Of a DNA stretch of 60,000 nucleotides, positions 49,231-59,414 are shown piece by piece. The position numbers were made by a program, and so were the translations under genes. The stretch is from the NCBI RefSeq assembly GCF_910592395.1, contig NC_088322.1, positions 11,529,431 to 11,589,430 on the forward strand, read 5' to 3'. Source of the stretch: Lineus longissimus. Its lineage: Eukaryota; Nemertea; Pilidiophora; Heteronemertea; Lineidae. The notes beneath the pieces are model-generated. The model saw only the letters and a list, made by a program, of their open reading frames with translations, was not told where the DNA came from and made no database searches. The stretch's first letter is position 1, and every line of letters begins with the position of its first letter.

Positions 49231-52200
49231 TGCCACGGGGCTAGGTCTGAAGGGTTAATAGATAATTTAAAGGAAACTTCACTTTCTCACAAGAGAAATC
49301 AAGTGAAATTTGAATAAACCCACATGATGGTTATCCTGACAAACGACGACACAATTCAAGCCCGCGATTAAATCAACAACTCATTTCATGATTCGAGCTG
49401 ACGGAAATGAAATCTATATTCAATTCATTTTGAATCATCACCAGCCAATGTTGGAGCTTCAGTCACATTCTCGGTGAATGTCTTATGCCTAAGTGGTGCA
49501 AAAAGGGAGTGCGTCATTATTGATGGTTAACCCATCAAGGGCCGTGCTTAAAATTTAGGGTGTAGGGTAAATACTTCTAGTGGCGTCTGAAACGCTGAAG
49601 ACCTCTCTTCAGCGCTATCTCCTGAAGCAATGCGCATAGTCTCTCTCTTTTTCTATCTTGTGATTTTGCAAACAGAAAATTCTGTCCACATATCTCAGGT
49701 CCCCCAGGTATTTCAATAGCATTTGGCCTTATAACTTGTAGTCAGCGCAATCTCTCATAGCACCACTCTCATGGCACCAAAAAATTCATAGTCAAGTGCA
49801 CAATAAACTTCCTCAAAACTTTCCGTACATCAGCGTAGCATCCGCACTGATACGCTAATTAGACGCAACTTTTTCCCTTTGTTCATCCGATACTTTTGCT
49901 ACAGGTAGCGCTACGAAAGGTTAGAGGTCGCAAACAAAGTGAAACACATCGCACTGTCGATACAAGTCTCGCATTACAAAGTCACTAACGCTATCGAATT
50001 CTCATTGCTTGGGGTATTTTCGTCGTGATGTTTCGCTCGTTTTTCCCCAGGCACCGATACCTTTTACATAATGATAGAATTTAACTTTTTCACTTCTTTA
50101 AGGAAACAAATACCTGCATATAATCTCTTCACATCACAGAAGCATTTTTCTATTTTGAAGTTATGCACAAGATGGAGCAGTTTCTAATATTTTAGTGTAA
50201 AACACATTTTCTAACTGAAACTTTTTCCAGGCCAAAGGAAAAGGTGGCGTGTTAGATGAGGACATCCAAACAGCTTCTTGGGATCTCCAACAAATACTGT
50301 GTAGAGAATCATTTTCCGAATAATGTTTAGGATGTTTTCAGACATTGCAAAGATAAGAAACTTTTAAGAAGCCCACTTAGTCCCTGTGATCTTGACCTGG
50401 CGAGACAAGATTTGGTGAGGTTTCCAGGACGAGACATCAGTCCAGGTCCAGGTCAAACTGGCAACGTTATAAGTAGCAAGTGTAAGCTTTGGTAGGTTTC
50501 CCCACAAATTTGATTGATTTGACCAATTCGCTTTTGTGGCAACAAACAGTTCGCAAGCTATCCCGATGAGAACATGCCTGATCTCTATCTAGCTATAAGG
50601 ATACACAGTACAAGATGGACCTAGTCGCCCAAAGGAGACACCAATAGTTAAGTTCTAACATGTCTTAGCTGAGCGTGTCAACAATCTCTTGTCTGAATGC
50701 ATCTCCCTTCAGGAAATTAACCTCCCCATGTGTCGAGTCGATTCCTGAGGGACAACTAACCGAGAAGAATGGCCGACTACACGAGTGTGTGATGTTCTCG
50801 AGCATATTCTCCAGCGGAAATGGCTTCTCAGCATGGTGTGAGGGAAAGATGACAAAATCTTGCGGGTTTCTTATGGAAATTGATCAGCTAAAAATAACCT
50901 TTTGTTGCCAATGGTTAATGACTGCCCTAAGCTTGTGGCACACGGTTTGACGTCTCGGTGAAACCATGCATGCAGGCTATCTAGAAGAAGACCCAGTCAG
51001 CTGAGGCTACCCAATGTTGGTACGGTATCGTTACAATGGCCATCTTCTGGCATTTTTAACTGACCATGATCTGTCTCAAAGCACTTTCTAACTGCAACAA
51101 CTGTGACTGTAGGTCTCAAAAGAGGCATTGAAGAGTATCAATGAGTTGGTCATAGAGTGGACCTGATAGGCAACGCGGCTACACCCATAACCCACCGAGA
51201 TTGATGCCTTCACCATGCACTTTCAAATGCTACTGCACTCCATGTTACTCTCATTACTTATTAAAAGTGTCATCAGCAGTGTATACCAGCAGTGTCATCC
51301 ATTAGCCTGCACATGGTGGGGTATAATGGCAAGAGAGTATCTGTTCTGTTTGAGGGTTACCGCAGGAGCCCATGCAAACAACTGTCGGTGCTTTCACAAC
51401 CTACTTGGGTGAAGGCCTTGGCTTGAGTTACATATAGTATCTTAGTGAAAATACGCAATATTTCCCACAGCCCCAACCAACTTGTGATTCCTCAGAAGGA
51501 CTACCACCACCAGTTGTAATGTGATGATGAAGCCACACCAATCTTGACAAGACCTGACCAGAAAGGACCTGATGGAACAAGACCCAGTAAGACCTGAAGA
51601 TATCGGGACAGAAAAACCACATCTGCATCATCAAATTGTGCATGCTGAGTTCCTTTCTTCTCGTTTAGACTGCAAAATATGAACTTTTTCACATTCCGCA
51701 GCCGATTTTTCAGAATCATTCATAAGGAACAGGTGCAAGCGATAGGATATTTTTTCATTGCAACATCAAAATACGAAAACCATCATGCAGGTTTGTTTTG
51801 CACATCATCATCTGTCACATGATTTTGATATTTTCATGTTACCAAGGAAACAGAAGTTTCTTCATTTTAATCGATGTGAACATATGAAATTTCATTTTGT
51901 GACGCAGAAGATGGGTTTAAGGATGATAGGTGGAGGGGAATTAACCCTTTGAAGATTGGAGTGTCTATTTTTTGAAGAACCATGAGGCTATGAGGCTCTT
52001 CAAAAGATTTGTTTTTCACATTGGTCCCAAAATACCTGAAAATCCATTTAACCTGAAGAATTGCACCCTTGAAACTACTCTACTTGATACCATACCACAC
52101 CCTACTCCTCTTGCCATGCACATTTTCTTTCCAAGTCAAAGCCAGTAATTTTAATATTAGCCATCTCTCTCATTTCATGCTGCATGCCTTCCCCCAGGGA

Positions 52201-54675
52201 GATACCAGCCACACTAACTTGACCAATGAAATCATCCAGATGGCTTTTGATTCGTAGCTAGCGATGGGACCACCGACAATCCCTGCGGGGTTTCTGCGGA
52301 CATAATTCAATAAGATTCCAGTGGATGGATGGAATATTGGCAAAACTGTCATATACTGTCCTCACCCTTTCTTTGCCACTAGAATAGCGTATTGATGGGA
52401 TTGATTCGGGCCCAGGCGAACGTGCCATATTGGTCAGCCAGCAGTCTCTAGGAAAGCCAATGAGCTAACGCAATAAGTCTGACATTTTTTGGGGGTAAAA
52501 ATCTTCCCCTTTGATCAGCAATCACTTGCACAAAAATGCCTCTAAAATGCTTAGTTTTGGTCCGAGTCTCTGTTTCTCATTCAAAGGACAAGAGTAATCA
52601 AAGTAGTCTACTGACACTCATAAGCTGCCTCTAAGTCTAAAAGACTTGTGAAATCTAATACTTATTCCAGGTACTTGTGTGAACGCTCCCAACCAGAACT
52701 TTCTGAAAAAGACCAAAAACCTAATACTTCAAAAGAATTGGGTTTCTCATAAGTCACGACACAATTTGTGTAAAGGTTTTTTGGGTAAACTTCACATCTT
52801 CTACAATACTTTCAAAATTGCCTAGCATATCTCAAAGTTTGAACATGAAAAGGAGGTGTGAAGTTGGATCCCAAACTTAAGTTGAAACTCTCAAAAGATT
52901 TTCATTACAAAGTTGTTTGGGTGCAGCTTCAAAACAGTTGCTTATCACATCAGTTTGCTGAATAAGCCAAAAGTATAACCTCCACAGTAAATCACTTTGA
53001 ATTTTTATCTCCAAAACTTTGCGTAAAACTTAAAGAGGATTCTTGAAAGAAAAGGAGTGGGATCCAAATCTTTACATTTTCACAAGACCTCCAACTGTGT
53101 AATCAAAGACACAGAAAACATGCAGCATCCAAACAAACATCAATGACGTAAGACAGAATTAACGCAGAAACGGTTGCTATGACGATGCCAAAAACCGATA
53201 CTACTGGTCGGATTTCGATAAACGTGATCAAAAGTCAAACTGAAGACAAAGATCTAAGTTAATGTGCTCTGTCAGTATATCGACACTAATATTGAAGAAC
53301 ATCCAAAAGCCCATTGTCAAAAGTTTGCAAAGTTTTCAGAAAGTTTAGTTAAGCGACTTATTGGATTTTTTTACACGTAGGTTCAACATTTAGGGTATTA
53401 ACTCATTTGCGAATTTGTATTGTTTGTTCGTTAACATGAGTACTTCATACATGTCATAGTACGAGCGGATTTGAGTTTTTCACTCCGTTACTGAATATAT
53501 TATAGGTGGGTAAGATGATAAAATATTTCAACAGAAGAATCCACGGCTTGGTGGCACTAAAAAACCTTTTTTACTAACTTGGTGTTAGTCCTACCTCCAA
53601 ATTTTTTTACCAAGCGTAACCTTATCCTATTAGTCGGTCACAATATGACCCTGTCCTTAGGCCTCTAGATCCAGGAACAAATTCAAATTCATGTGAAATT
53701 TTAAACAGTCGATATTTCTAAGAATGGCTGGTGATTTTGAAGCTCCACTTTCACTACATGCATAAATTTTGTGTTAGTATTTCAAATACAAGTTTGGGGT
53801 AAACCTTTAAGACCTAGCCTTTGTTTTAGCCAACAAGAATGACTGCTAAACATCAATTTATATGAGCTGTATTATTTTGAATCATTCATTATTTACGCAC
53901 AATTTCCCGATTTTTCAGTACATGTACTTCCTTCTCCCTGTACGCATGCATATGCAATATTGCAAAGTTTAAACAATATTAACCAGGAAATCTTGAAACT
54001 GTTTGATCGGAGCCCAGACTGATTATTTTCATTGATGCTCCTACCAGTAACACAGCTCATATTCCGAGCCACTCCCATCAGCTTGGTTCGTTGGTGGAGA
54101 CACCTGGTAGTATAATGTAAATTCACAAACTCTTCTCTATTATGGAATCAATGTATGAAGATTGGAAATTCATTAGTTAGGTTGCCATAGCTTTTTTTTT
54201 ATGATGTAGTACCTCATCTCTTTACCACCAGATGTCACCTTGGTACAGTAATCCTTGGGGTTTCTGATTGAAATGGTTATGACATAATCTGGTGCTGCAA
54301 CATGGCATTGGCAAGTTGCACTACATCATGCATAGCTGCCAAGCTTTAGAAAGGGTCATCAGTAGAATTGCCCATTTTTTTTCAAAATGTCAGTAGTTTT
54401 GAGACCCCAATCAGTAAGATCAGCGGTTTAAAAAGTCTACATTATGACGCATGTGCACCACCCCATGATGCTTACTTCGCAGGGAAAATAAGCATCACGG
54501 TGTTTTTATTCAAGTTTCACCGGAGAACTTACCTTTTCATGCTGTAAATACGCGGTGTCAGTACTATCATTTTCTTTGCCGATCAAAAAGCCGACATCCA
54601 CCCGCTCCACACCACAAGTATGCAACTTACAATTTATACAATGCAAAACATACAGTATCAACAAAGTGAGGTGTA
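49231..54675. other. Hyccin intron 1, no gene seen
   Basis: Short open frames without recognisable domains. A small hairpin (cgctgaaga...tcttcagcg, about 49590-49611) and a second copy of the agaagtttctt-flanked site (51838-51851) are the only landmarks. Confidence 0.55.
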
Positions 54676-54823
54676 TAGTACCCCCAGGTATATGGCACAG
54701 CTTAACCAGCCAAGCATGAGGGAATTTCTTTATTGCCCAGTGGTTGGCGCGTTGGCCCCAGAGTGGAAGTTAAGCAACGTTGAGCGCGGTCAACCTTTGG
54801 ATCGGTGACCGGCGCGTACAATA
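54676..54823 (+). mobile_element. 5S rRNA-like SINE, copy 1
   Basis: Seen: the segment gaagttaagcaacgttgagc followed by ggatcggtgaccggc matches the 5S rRNA internal promoter region (A box, intermediate element, C box). Just upstream, ttgcccagtggttggcgcg resembles a tRNA-type A box. A 5' leader with taccccc and aggtatatggcac precedes it. The same 148-bp block recurs 267 bp downstream. Inference: a 5S-derived or tRNA/5S-hybrid SINE, not a functional 5S gene, because the 5' and 3' stems of 5S rRNA are absent. Confidence 0.7.
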
Positions 54824-54942
54824 AATCTGGCAGACCTTCCGACGCAATGCGAGCTCTGGTTTTTTAGTTTGGTACTGAGACGCATGAAGCGCTAAGAAGG
54901 ATCGAGGACAATCCATCTTTGTCCGAAGGGGGGAATGATGTG

Positions 54943-55089
54943 TAGTACCCCAGGTATATGGCACGGCTTAATCCGCCGGCCATGAGGGAATTCCTTTATG
55001 GCCCAGTGGTTGGCACGTTGGCCCCAGAGTGGAAGTTAAGCAACGTTGAGCGCGGTCAACCTTTGGATCGGTGACTGGCACGTACAATA
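54943..55089 (+). mobile_element. 5S rRNA-like SINE, copy 2
   Basis: This is about 93 percent like copy 1 by eye over its length. It keeps the box-A-like tggcccagtgg, the 5S A-box region and the C-box region. The tails after cgtacaata differ between the two copies, so this may be two insertions side by side or a local duplication with later divergence. Both lie about 0.8 kb upstream of the LicD coding exon. Confidence 0.7.
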
Positions 55090-55870
55090 CACGAGGAGTA
55101 CAAACCTGAACATTGAACTGGCCCTCAGTTCCATGATTCTCCACTGGGGGACGTGGAGTACAGTACTGAGTAGTGAGTAGACATAAAACACGGACCAAGA
55201 GAAAAAACAAGACGGAACAAAATTTGTTCGCACTTTTTTTTATTCGTCGTCATTTTGGCTAGCACAACCATAAGATCTTTTTTAGGGCGTCAAATCCATA
55301 CAAACTCAGGACAACCCGTAGGCCTAGTGGTTGGCAGCTGTCCTATGCATCATGTTGCCCAAACAAATATTTGAAATGAACTATTCAATGAGGGACTGTA
55401 CATTCAGATGCGAACTAAATCTGGACAACTTGGAACACCTTACAGCTTAACAAACTGGATTTTAAGTGAACAAATATCACATTGAATAAATCAGATATGT
55501 GTTGATGTTAGACAAAGCACCTGCAAGACATTTAAACAAATCAGAAGTTGTGATAGGTCCTTAACAAAATGGATCATAGACCTTTACTTATTAATACGAA
55601 AGCTATCGTTGGCTCGAGTTGACAAGCTTTCCATTTTTCAGCTTCAAAGGATCTGTAAAGATGTAAGTATGCTGTTTTCGTCTTGACCTGGTACCAGAGG
55701 TTGATGGCATTGCTGTGCCCTCTCTCCACACTTATATGTCATGGTCTGCTCGAGTCATTTAATACGTTGGGCATGTTGATTTTACGGCCAAGGTAGCATT
55801 AACCATTTCTGTTTCCAGTCTTATTTTCAAACCAATTCGCATTCTAACAAGTAATTTAAGATAACATTTT

Positions 55871-55903
55871 TTGCTTTTTTCAGCAATCTGGTGGGTTGCC
55901 AAC
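55871..55903 (+). other. Splice acceptor and 5'UTR tail upstream of the LicD gene
   Basis: Seen: ttgcttttttcag is a textbook acceptor ending at 55883, followed by 20 nt of leader and then the ATG at 55904. A GTAAGTATG donor at 55663 follows a short stretch that itself has an AG acceptor at 55640-55641, so a small non-coding exon (about 55642-55662) or the end of a first exon is possible. The promoter is not identifiable by eye. Confidence 0.55.
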
Positions 55904-56857
55904 ATGAAACCTTGCTTTCCCAAGCAAATTCTGGCATATTTGACTGTTTTTACGATGGCAGCATATACTTTTCTTTCAATTCTGCCGAATAAAGAGCTAA
56001 GCCATCAACAACAGATGAAGCAATTCAAGGAATATTATGAACAACAAATGCAATGGCAACAGGAACTGCAAAAACTCATTGAAAATTTTGAGGCGAAATT
56101 CAGCAGGAACGTGGAAAATCAACTAACAGAAATGATGTCCAAAAAGAGGACTGAAATCGAAAGTAATGAAATGCAAATTTACAATTCTTTCAAACCTTTG
56201 ATGACTGCAGAGGAAACAAAACAGTACATGGAACTTTTCGAAGTTTTTCACAACGTCACCGAAGAGTCGAACATATCCTACTTTATTGATTCAGGCACTC
56301 TGATTGGTGCTTTCCGCCATGGTGGATTCATTCCCTGGGATGACGACATCGATGTGCAAATCCACGAGAATGATACAGACAAACTTATTTCCGCTTTAAA
56401 GTCACAAGCTCCAAAATATGAGCATTACGTATGGACAAGCGAGGATGAAGGAGAAAGTGAAAATGTTGTGAATATGAAATTTTTTCCCGCCGATGGAAAA
56501 ATCATCAACTCAAAGCGATTCCCAGCAGGGTGTAAATGGAAGTGGCCATTCATGGATATATTTTTTTACAAAATGAACAGCAAATGGATTTCTCTGTCAA
56601 CAAGCAGGATATATGCATATCCAAAGGAGGTGTTTTTCCCCCATGACCTTGTTAGGTTTGAGAATTTGCTTGTATACGCACCACGACTGCCAGAGGTTAT
56701 CTTTAATTTGGAGTACAATTTGAGTGAGTGTATATCACCAAGGTATAACCATCGAGAAGAGGATCATTTCCCAGTTGAACAGGACAAGAAGGTTCCGTGC
56801 AAGGAATTGGAGAGACTCCCTCTGTTTAACTGTTACACATTTCATGATTATATCTAG
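55904..56857 (+). CDS. LicD/fukutin-family type II membrane protein (putative phospho-sugar or phosphocholine transferase)
   Basis: Seen: 317 residues in one exon. Residues 8-27 form one hydrophobic segment (ILAYLTVFTMAAYTFLSIL) after a short basic N-terminus. Residues 31-95 are Gln/Glu/Lys-rich and probably coiled coil. The LicD domain starts near 100: YFIDSGTLIGAFRHGG (126-141), then IPWDDDIDVQI (143-153), whose aspartates are the expected metal/nucleotide site. KWPFMDIFFY (213-222) and an FP/RFENLLVYAP block (245-260) follow, and CISPRYNHR (276-284) ends the core. NxS/T sites occur at 117, 123, 156 and 272. Family knowledge: LicD/fukutin/FKRP enzymes transfer phosphocholine or ribitol-phosphate to glycans; metazoan members are Golgi-resident. 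The ATG at 55904 is chosen because a polypyrimidine-AG acceptor (ttgcttttttcag) ends at 55883, implying a spliced 5'UTR. The C-terminus is short after the core. It lies inside hyccin intron 1 on the opposite strand. The exact substrate is unknown. Confidence 0.88.
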   Translation: MKPCFPKQILAYLTVFTMAAYTFLSILPNKELSHQQQMKQFKEYYEQQMQWQQELQKLIENFEAKFSRNVENQLTEMMSKKRTEIESNEMQIYNSFKPLMTAEETKQYMELFEVFHNVTEESNISYFIDSGTLIGAFRHGGFIPWDDDIDVQIHENDTDKLISALKSQAPKYEHYVWTSEDEGESENVVNMKFFPADGKIINSKRFPAGCKWKWPFMDIFFYKMNSKWISLSTSRIYAYPKEVFFPHDLVRFENLLVYAPRLPEVIFNLEYNLSECISPRYNHREEDHFPVEQDKKVPCKELERLPLFNCYTFHDYI

Positions 56858-57300
56858 ACAACCGGAATTTAACTCAGCATGTTTGCTTGACCACAGGTGT
56901 CAAGACGGACTAAATTCAGTGTCTGATAGAGAGGGTGTCTTTCTAAACAGAGGTGTCTACAAAACAGGTTTCACTGTAGTTAAAACCGATACCTTGAATA
57001 CCTTCAGAATCTTTGTGGTACCGATATATTTGATACTACCAAGAATTAATATTTTTAAATCCTTGATATTATCATTAGGAAGGTCAACCAATTTTGATTT
57101 TGACTTGTGTTTTGTAGTGTACAATTCCACCTTTTGGATTACACTTACAGTCATCCCCCATGGTGTTAGAATGGACGAAATTCGAGAGGATGTTCTGCTA
57201 ACCCTACCCAGTGTCTACTATTGTGAGAATCCACTATAGTTAAAACCTGATAAAAAGCCCACACCTTGCTGGCCATATTTAGCATCAGAATTGAAACCAT
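56858..57300 (+). other. Probable 3' flank of the LicD gene with weak short repeats
   Basis: No convincing AATAAA lies just after the stop at 56857; the nearest clear one is at 57762-57767. The segment contains loosely repeated pieces such as gaggtgtct and cactgtagttaaaacc / cactatagttaaaacc (about 56970-57250), which look like remnants of an interspersed repeat. An open frame across 56724-57239 overlaps the LicD end in another frame and lacks family features. Confidence 0.35.
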
Positions 57301-57499
57301 ATATATTTCGACTAACCTACTGCGAGTTAATTACATGTATCCCAATCCGTCAAATACGATTATAGATCGAAACTGAGATGCCAATGGTCTAGAAGATGGA
57401 CACAATATTGATGTTTCCGCGGAAACAAGTGTACAGCTTTGTGTACATTGAAACCAGGAGTAGTGGTGGAATAATATGTGATCCGTCACAGCAAAACCA

Positions 57500-57585
57500 G
57501 ACGCATGTTGCCTAAGCTTGGCTGGTTGAAACGGAGTGATTGTTCATTTCACTGTTGTCTGCCTTTTGTGAAATCTGAATTAATG
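57500..57585 (+). repeat. Diverged half of the 19.9-kb fold-back family
   Basis: Seen: tggttgaaacggagtgattg, then ttcatttc, and cttttgtgaaatct align with the left arm of the fold-back (ggttgatacggacttg, ttcatttc, ccttttgtgaaatct) at roughly three-quarters identity. No matching second arm follows. Confidence 0.5.
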
Positions 57586-58010
57586 AGTCTCCTTCATTAT
57601 CTCTTGCAGTCTTGGTGTCTCTGTGTAACATGCCCGGGAATTGCTGTGACAGGTCACATATGAGACTCACAATGTCAATATCAAGGTTACTGTCTTCAGT
57701 GTCAACCTTCCCAGAATCAAATACCACTAAGACTCGGAAGGCATTCATGGAACAAGTTTAAAATAAATCATTATATGTGCGAGTCAGATAATTTTCTGAT
57801 TCAATTCTTAAAATGGAAGATCACACTTTAAAAACTCTGTTTACATCATGGCCAAACAAACCTGGAAATCGCAGGGGACCTATAGTTCCTTGGACTGAGA
57901 TAGTATGACGATCGGGGCGTTCTGATCTTTTAGCCCTGAATGTCAAGATGATCTGGCAGAAATCGCCTGGACTTGACTTGAAAATATTCATTCAAGATAT
58001 CGTCTCCAGT

Positions 58011-58639
58011 CCATGCCAGGAAACGGGCGCGATCACGCCCGCGCCCGCAAACTACTCCACACGAGCGCTATCCATAACGCTCGCCGGACACTTGAGGGGC
58101 ACGTGCCGCCCGTCATAAAAAAACACCGACGCGATAACGCTCGCTGATTCCCAGCACGATCGTGATTCATTTCCCGGTATCCAGAGTTCCATTTCGCGGA
58201 AATCTGGAGTCTTACTCAACGCGGTAATTATGCCGTTTAGCGCTGGGTACACGCCAGGCTGTACACTTCACTATAGTTGGCAGTTGCTGCAGTGCGCGGT
58301 AATGGCATATCAAATCAGGATGGAACTAAGCATAGTGGATTGTAGACGTTTTGAGAATGTTTCTCCGCCGGGAGTTGGCTGCAAAAAGTGCATAGCAGAT
58401 AAAACTAGGTTTTTTTTGTCTAAATTCCTTGTTCATAATGTAATAAATTGCCATGCCCGACGGGCAGCATGACATGCATGACTTAGTCCTGCGACTTGCC
58501 CAGAATTTTTTTTACTCTGGAATTGTTTACAGGCGTCTCATGCAGCCGCAGGCGTGATCGCGCCCGTTTCCTGGCAGTAGTTTGCGGGCGCAGGCGTGGT
58601 CATGGGCGCGGGTGTGATCGCCCCCGTTTACTGGCATGG
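58011..58639. mobile_element. GC-rich inverted-repeat element
   Basis: Seen: the left end (58011-58057) starts ccatgccaggaaacgggcgc and continues gatcacgcccgcgcccgcaaactact. The right end (58545-58639) holds two tandem inverted copies of this and ends tttactggcatgg. Between them the sequence is ordinary. Just outside the right end a further short repeat, gcgggagtga...gtgcccgtgg, occurs twice (58658-58721). The CpG-rich ends contrast with the AT-rich neighbourhood. No coding capacity was seen; possibly a fold-back transposon. Confidence 0.55.
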
Positions 58640-59347
58640 CCCGCCCGCTGGACAGCTGGCGGGAGTGAAAAAAATAGTGCCCGTGGAAAGGGTTGCGGGA
58701 GTGACTGATGGTGCCCGTGGATTTTTCTCATGGCAGGCACTGCGTCTCAAAGATCTTGCTGTAACAGAACTGAAGAAGCCGAGAATGAAAATGAAATGAA
58801 AGTCATCGTTATGCACCAATTAATACGTTATGATGTTATGTTTCTCAATCCAACAGCTCTTATCCAGGGCCAGGGGCCAGTCCAAGAGTCGGAGGAAGGA
58901 AGGTACCTTGAGAAAGAGAGGGACTCTGGTAGGGTCAATTTTCAAAAATTCATGTGTGATATAACAAAGATTTTGTTCAATACTATACAAGCAGGGCACT
59001 GTACACTGCGTACTGCTGGCCTGCAGTAAATTGAGTAATCTGTACTGCTAAATTTTCCCCAAGTTTTATCATTCAACCACATATCCTCCAAATCTTTGGC
59101 TGGTTACACTGAAGAAAACGAGATGGCAGCGCTGCACTCAACACAATGCACACCTCGTCCCCAAGATTGGGTCATGCTAGCTATTTTACAATGAAATCTT
59201 TCCGAAGCCAAGTTAGGATCCAGGCTGCCCAGTCTATTATGGTTGCGGGTTACGGGTAGGTACGCTTTATAAACCCTGAGGTAGCAAAAGGAAAAGGGTT
59301 ACTAGAGAAACCTTAATTTCAGACAGCTTACAGAAGGCAGCACTCAC

Positions 59348-59414
59348 CTTATACTCGGCCAACCACTCCTTGATTTTGACGTCAAGACTTCCCATCATGG
59401 CACCAGGAAATCAT
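59348..59414 (-). CDS. FAM126: Hyccin (FAM126/HYCC) start exon: 5'UTR end plus first 17 codons
   Basis: Seen: on the minus strand a pyrimidine-rich acceptor (cttctttcag) at 59415-59416 opens an exon that ends at a GTGAGT donor (59342-59347). Two adjacent ATGs begin at 59398 and 59395. From 59398 the exon reads MMGSLDVKIKEWLAEYK, 17 codons ending in phase 0. Family knowledge: hyccin proteins start with a short segment ending in EWL-E-(F/Y)-K before the first splice junction, and the human protein has the same length to that point. Hyccin stabilises the PI4KA-TTC7-EFR3 complex that makes PI4P at the plasma membrane. Inference: this is the coding start, with at least one non-coding 5' exon above 59.4 kb. 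The exon also starts with an out-of-frame ATG at 59414 that overlaps the main start. Confidence rests on the matching exons at 48.8 and 33.7 kb in the same phase. Confidence 0.8.

Noticed and set aside
54700-54830. Functional 5S rRNA gene
   Set aside because: Only the internal promoter part matches; the terminal stem sequences and a T-run terminator at the right place are missing.
56724-57239. 171-codon frame overlapping the LicD end
   Set aside because: It uses another frame over the true LicD coding end and then runs into short repeats; no family features.
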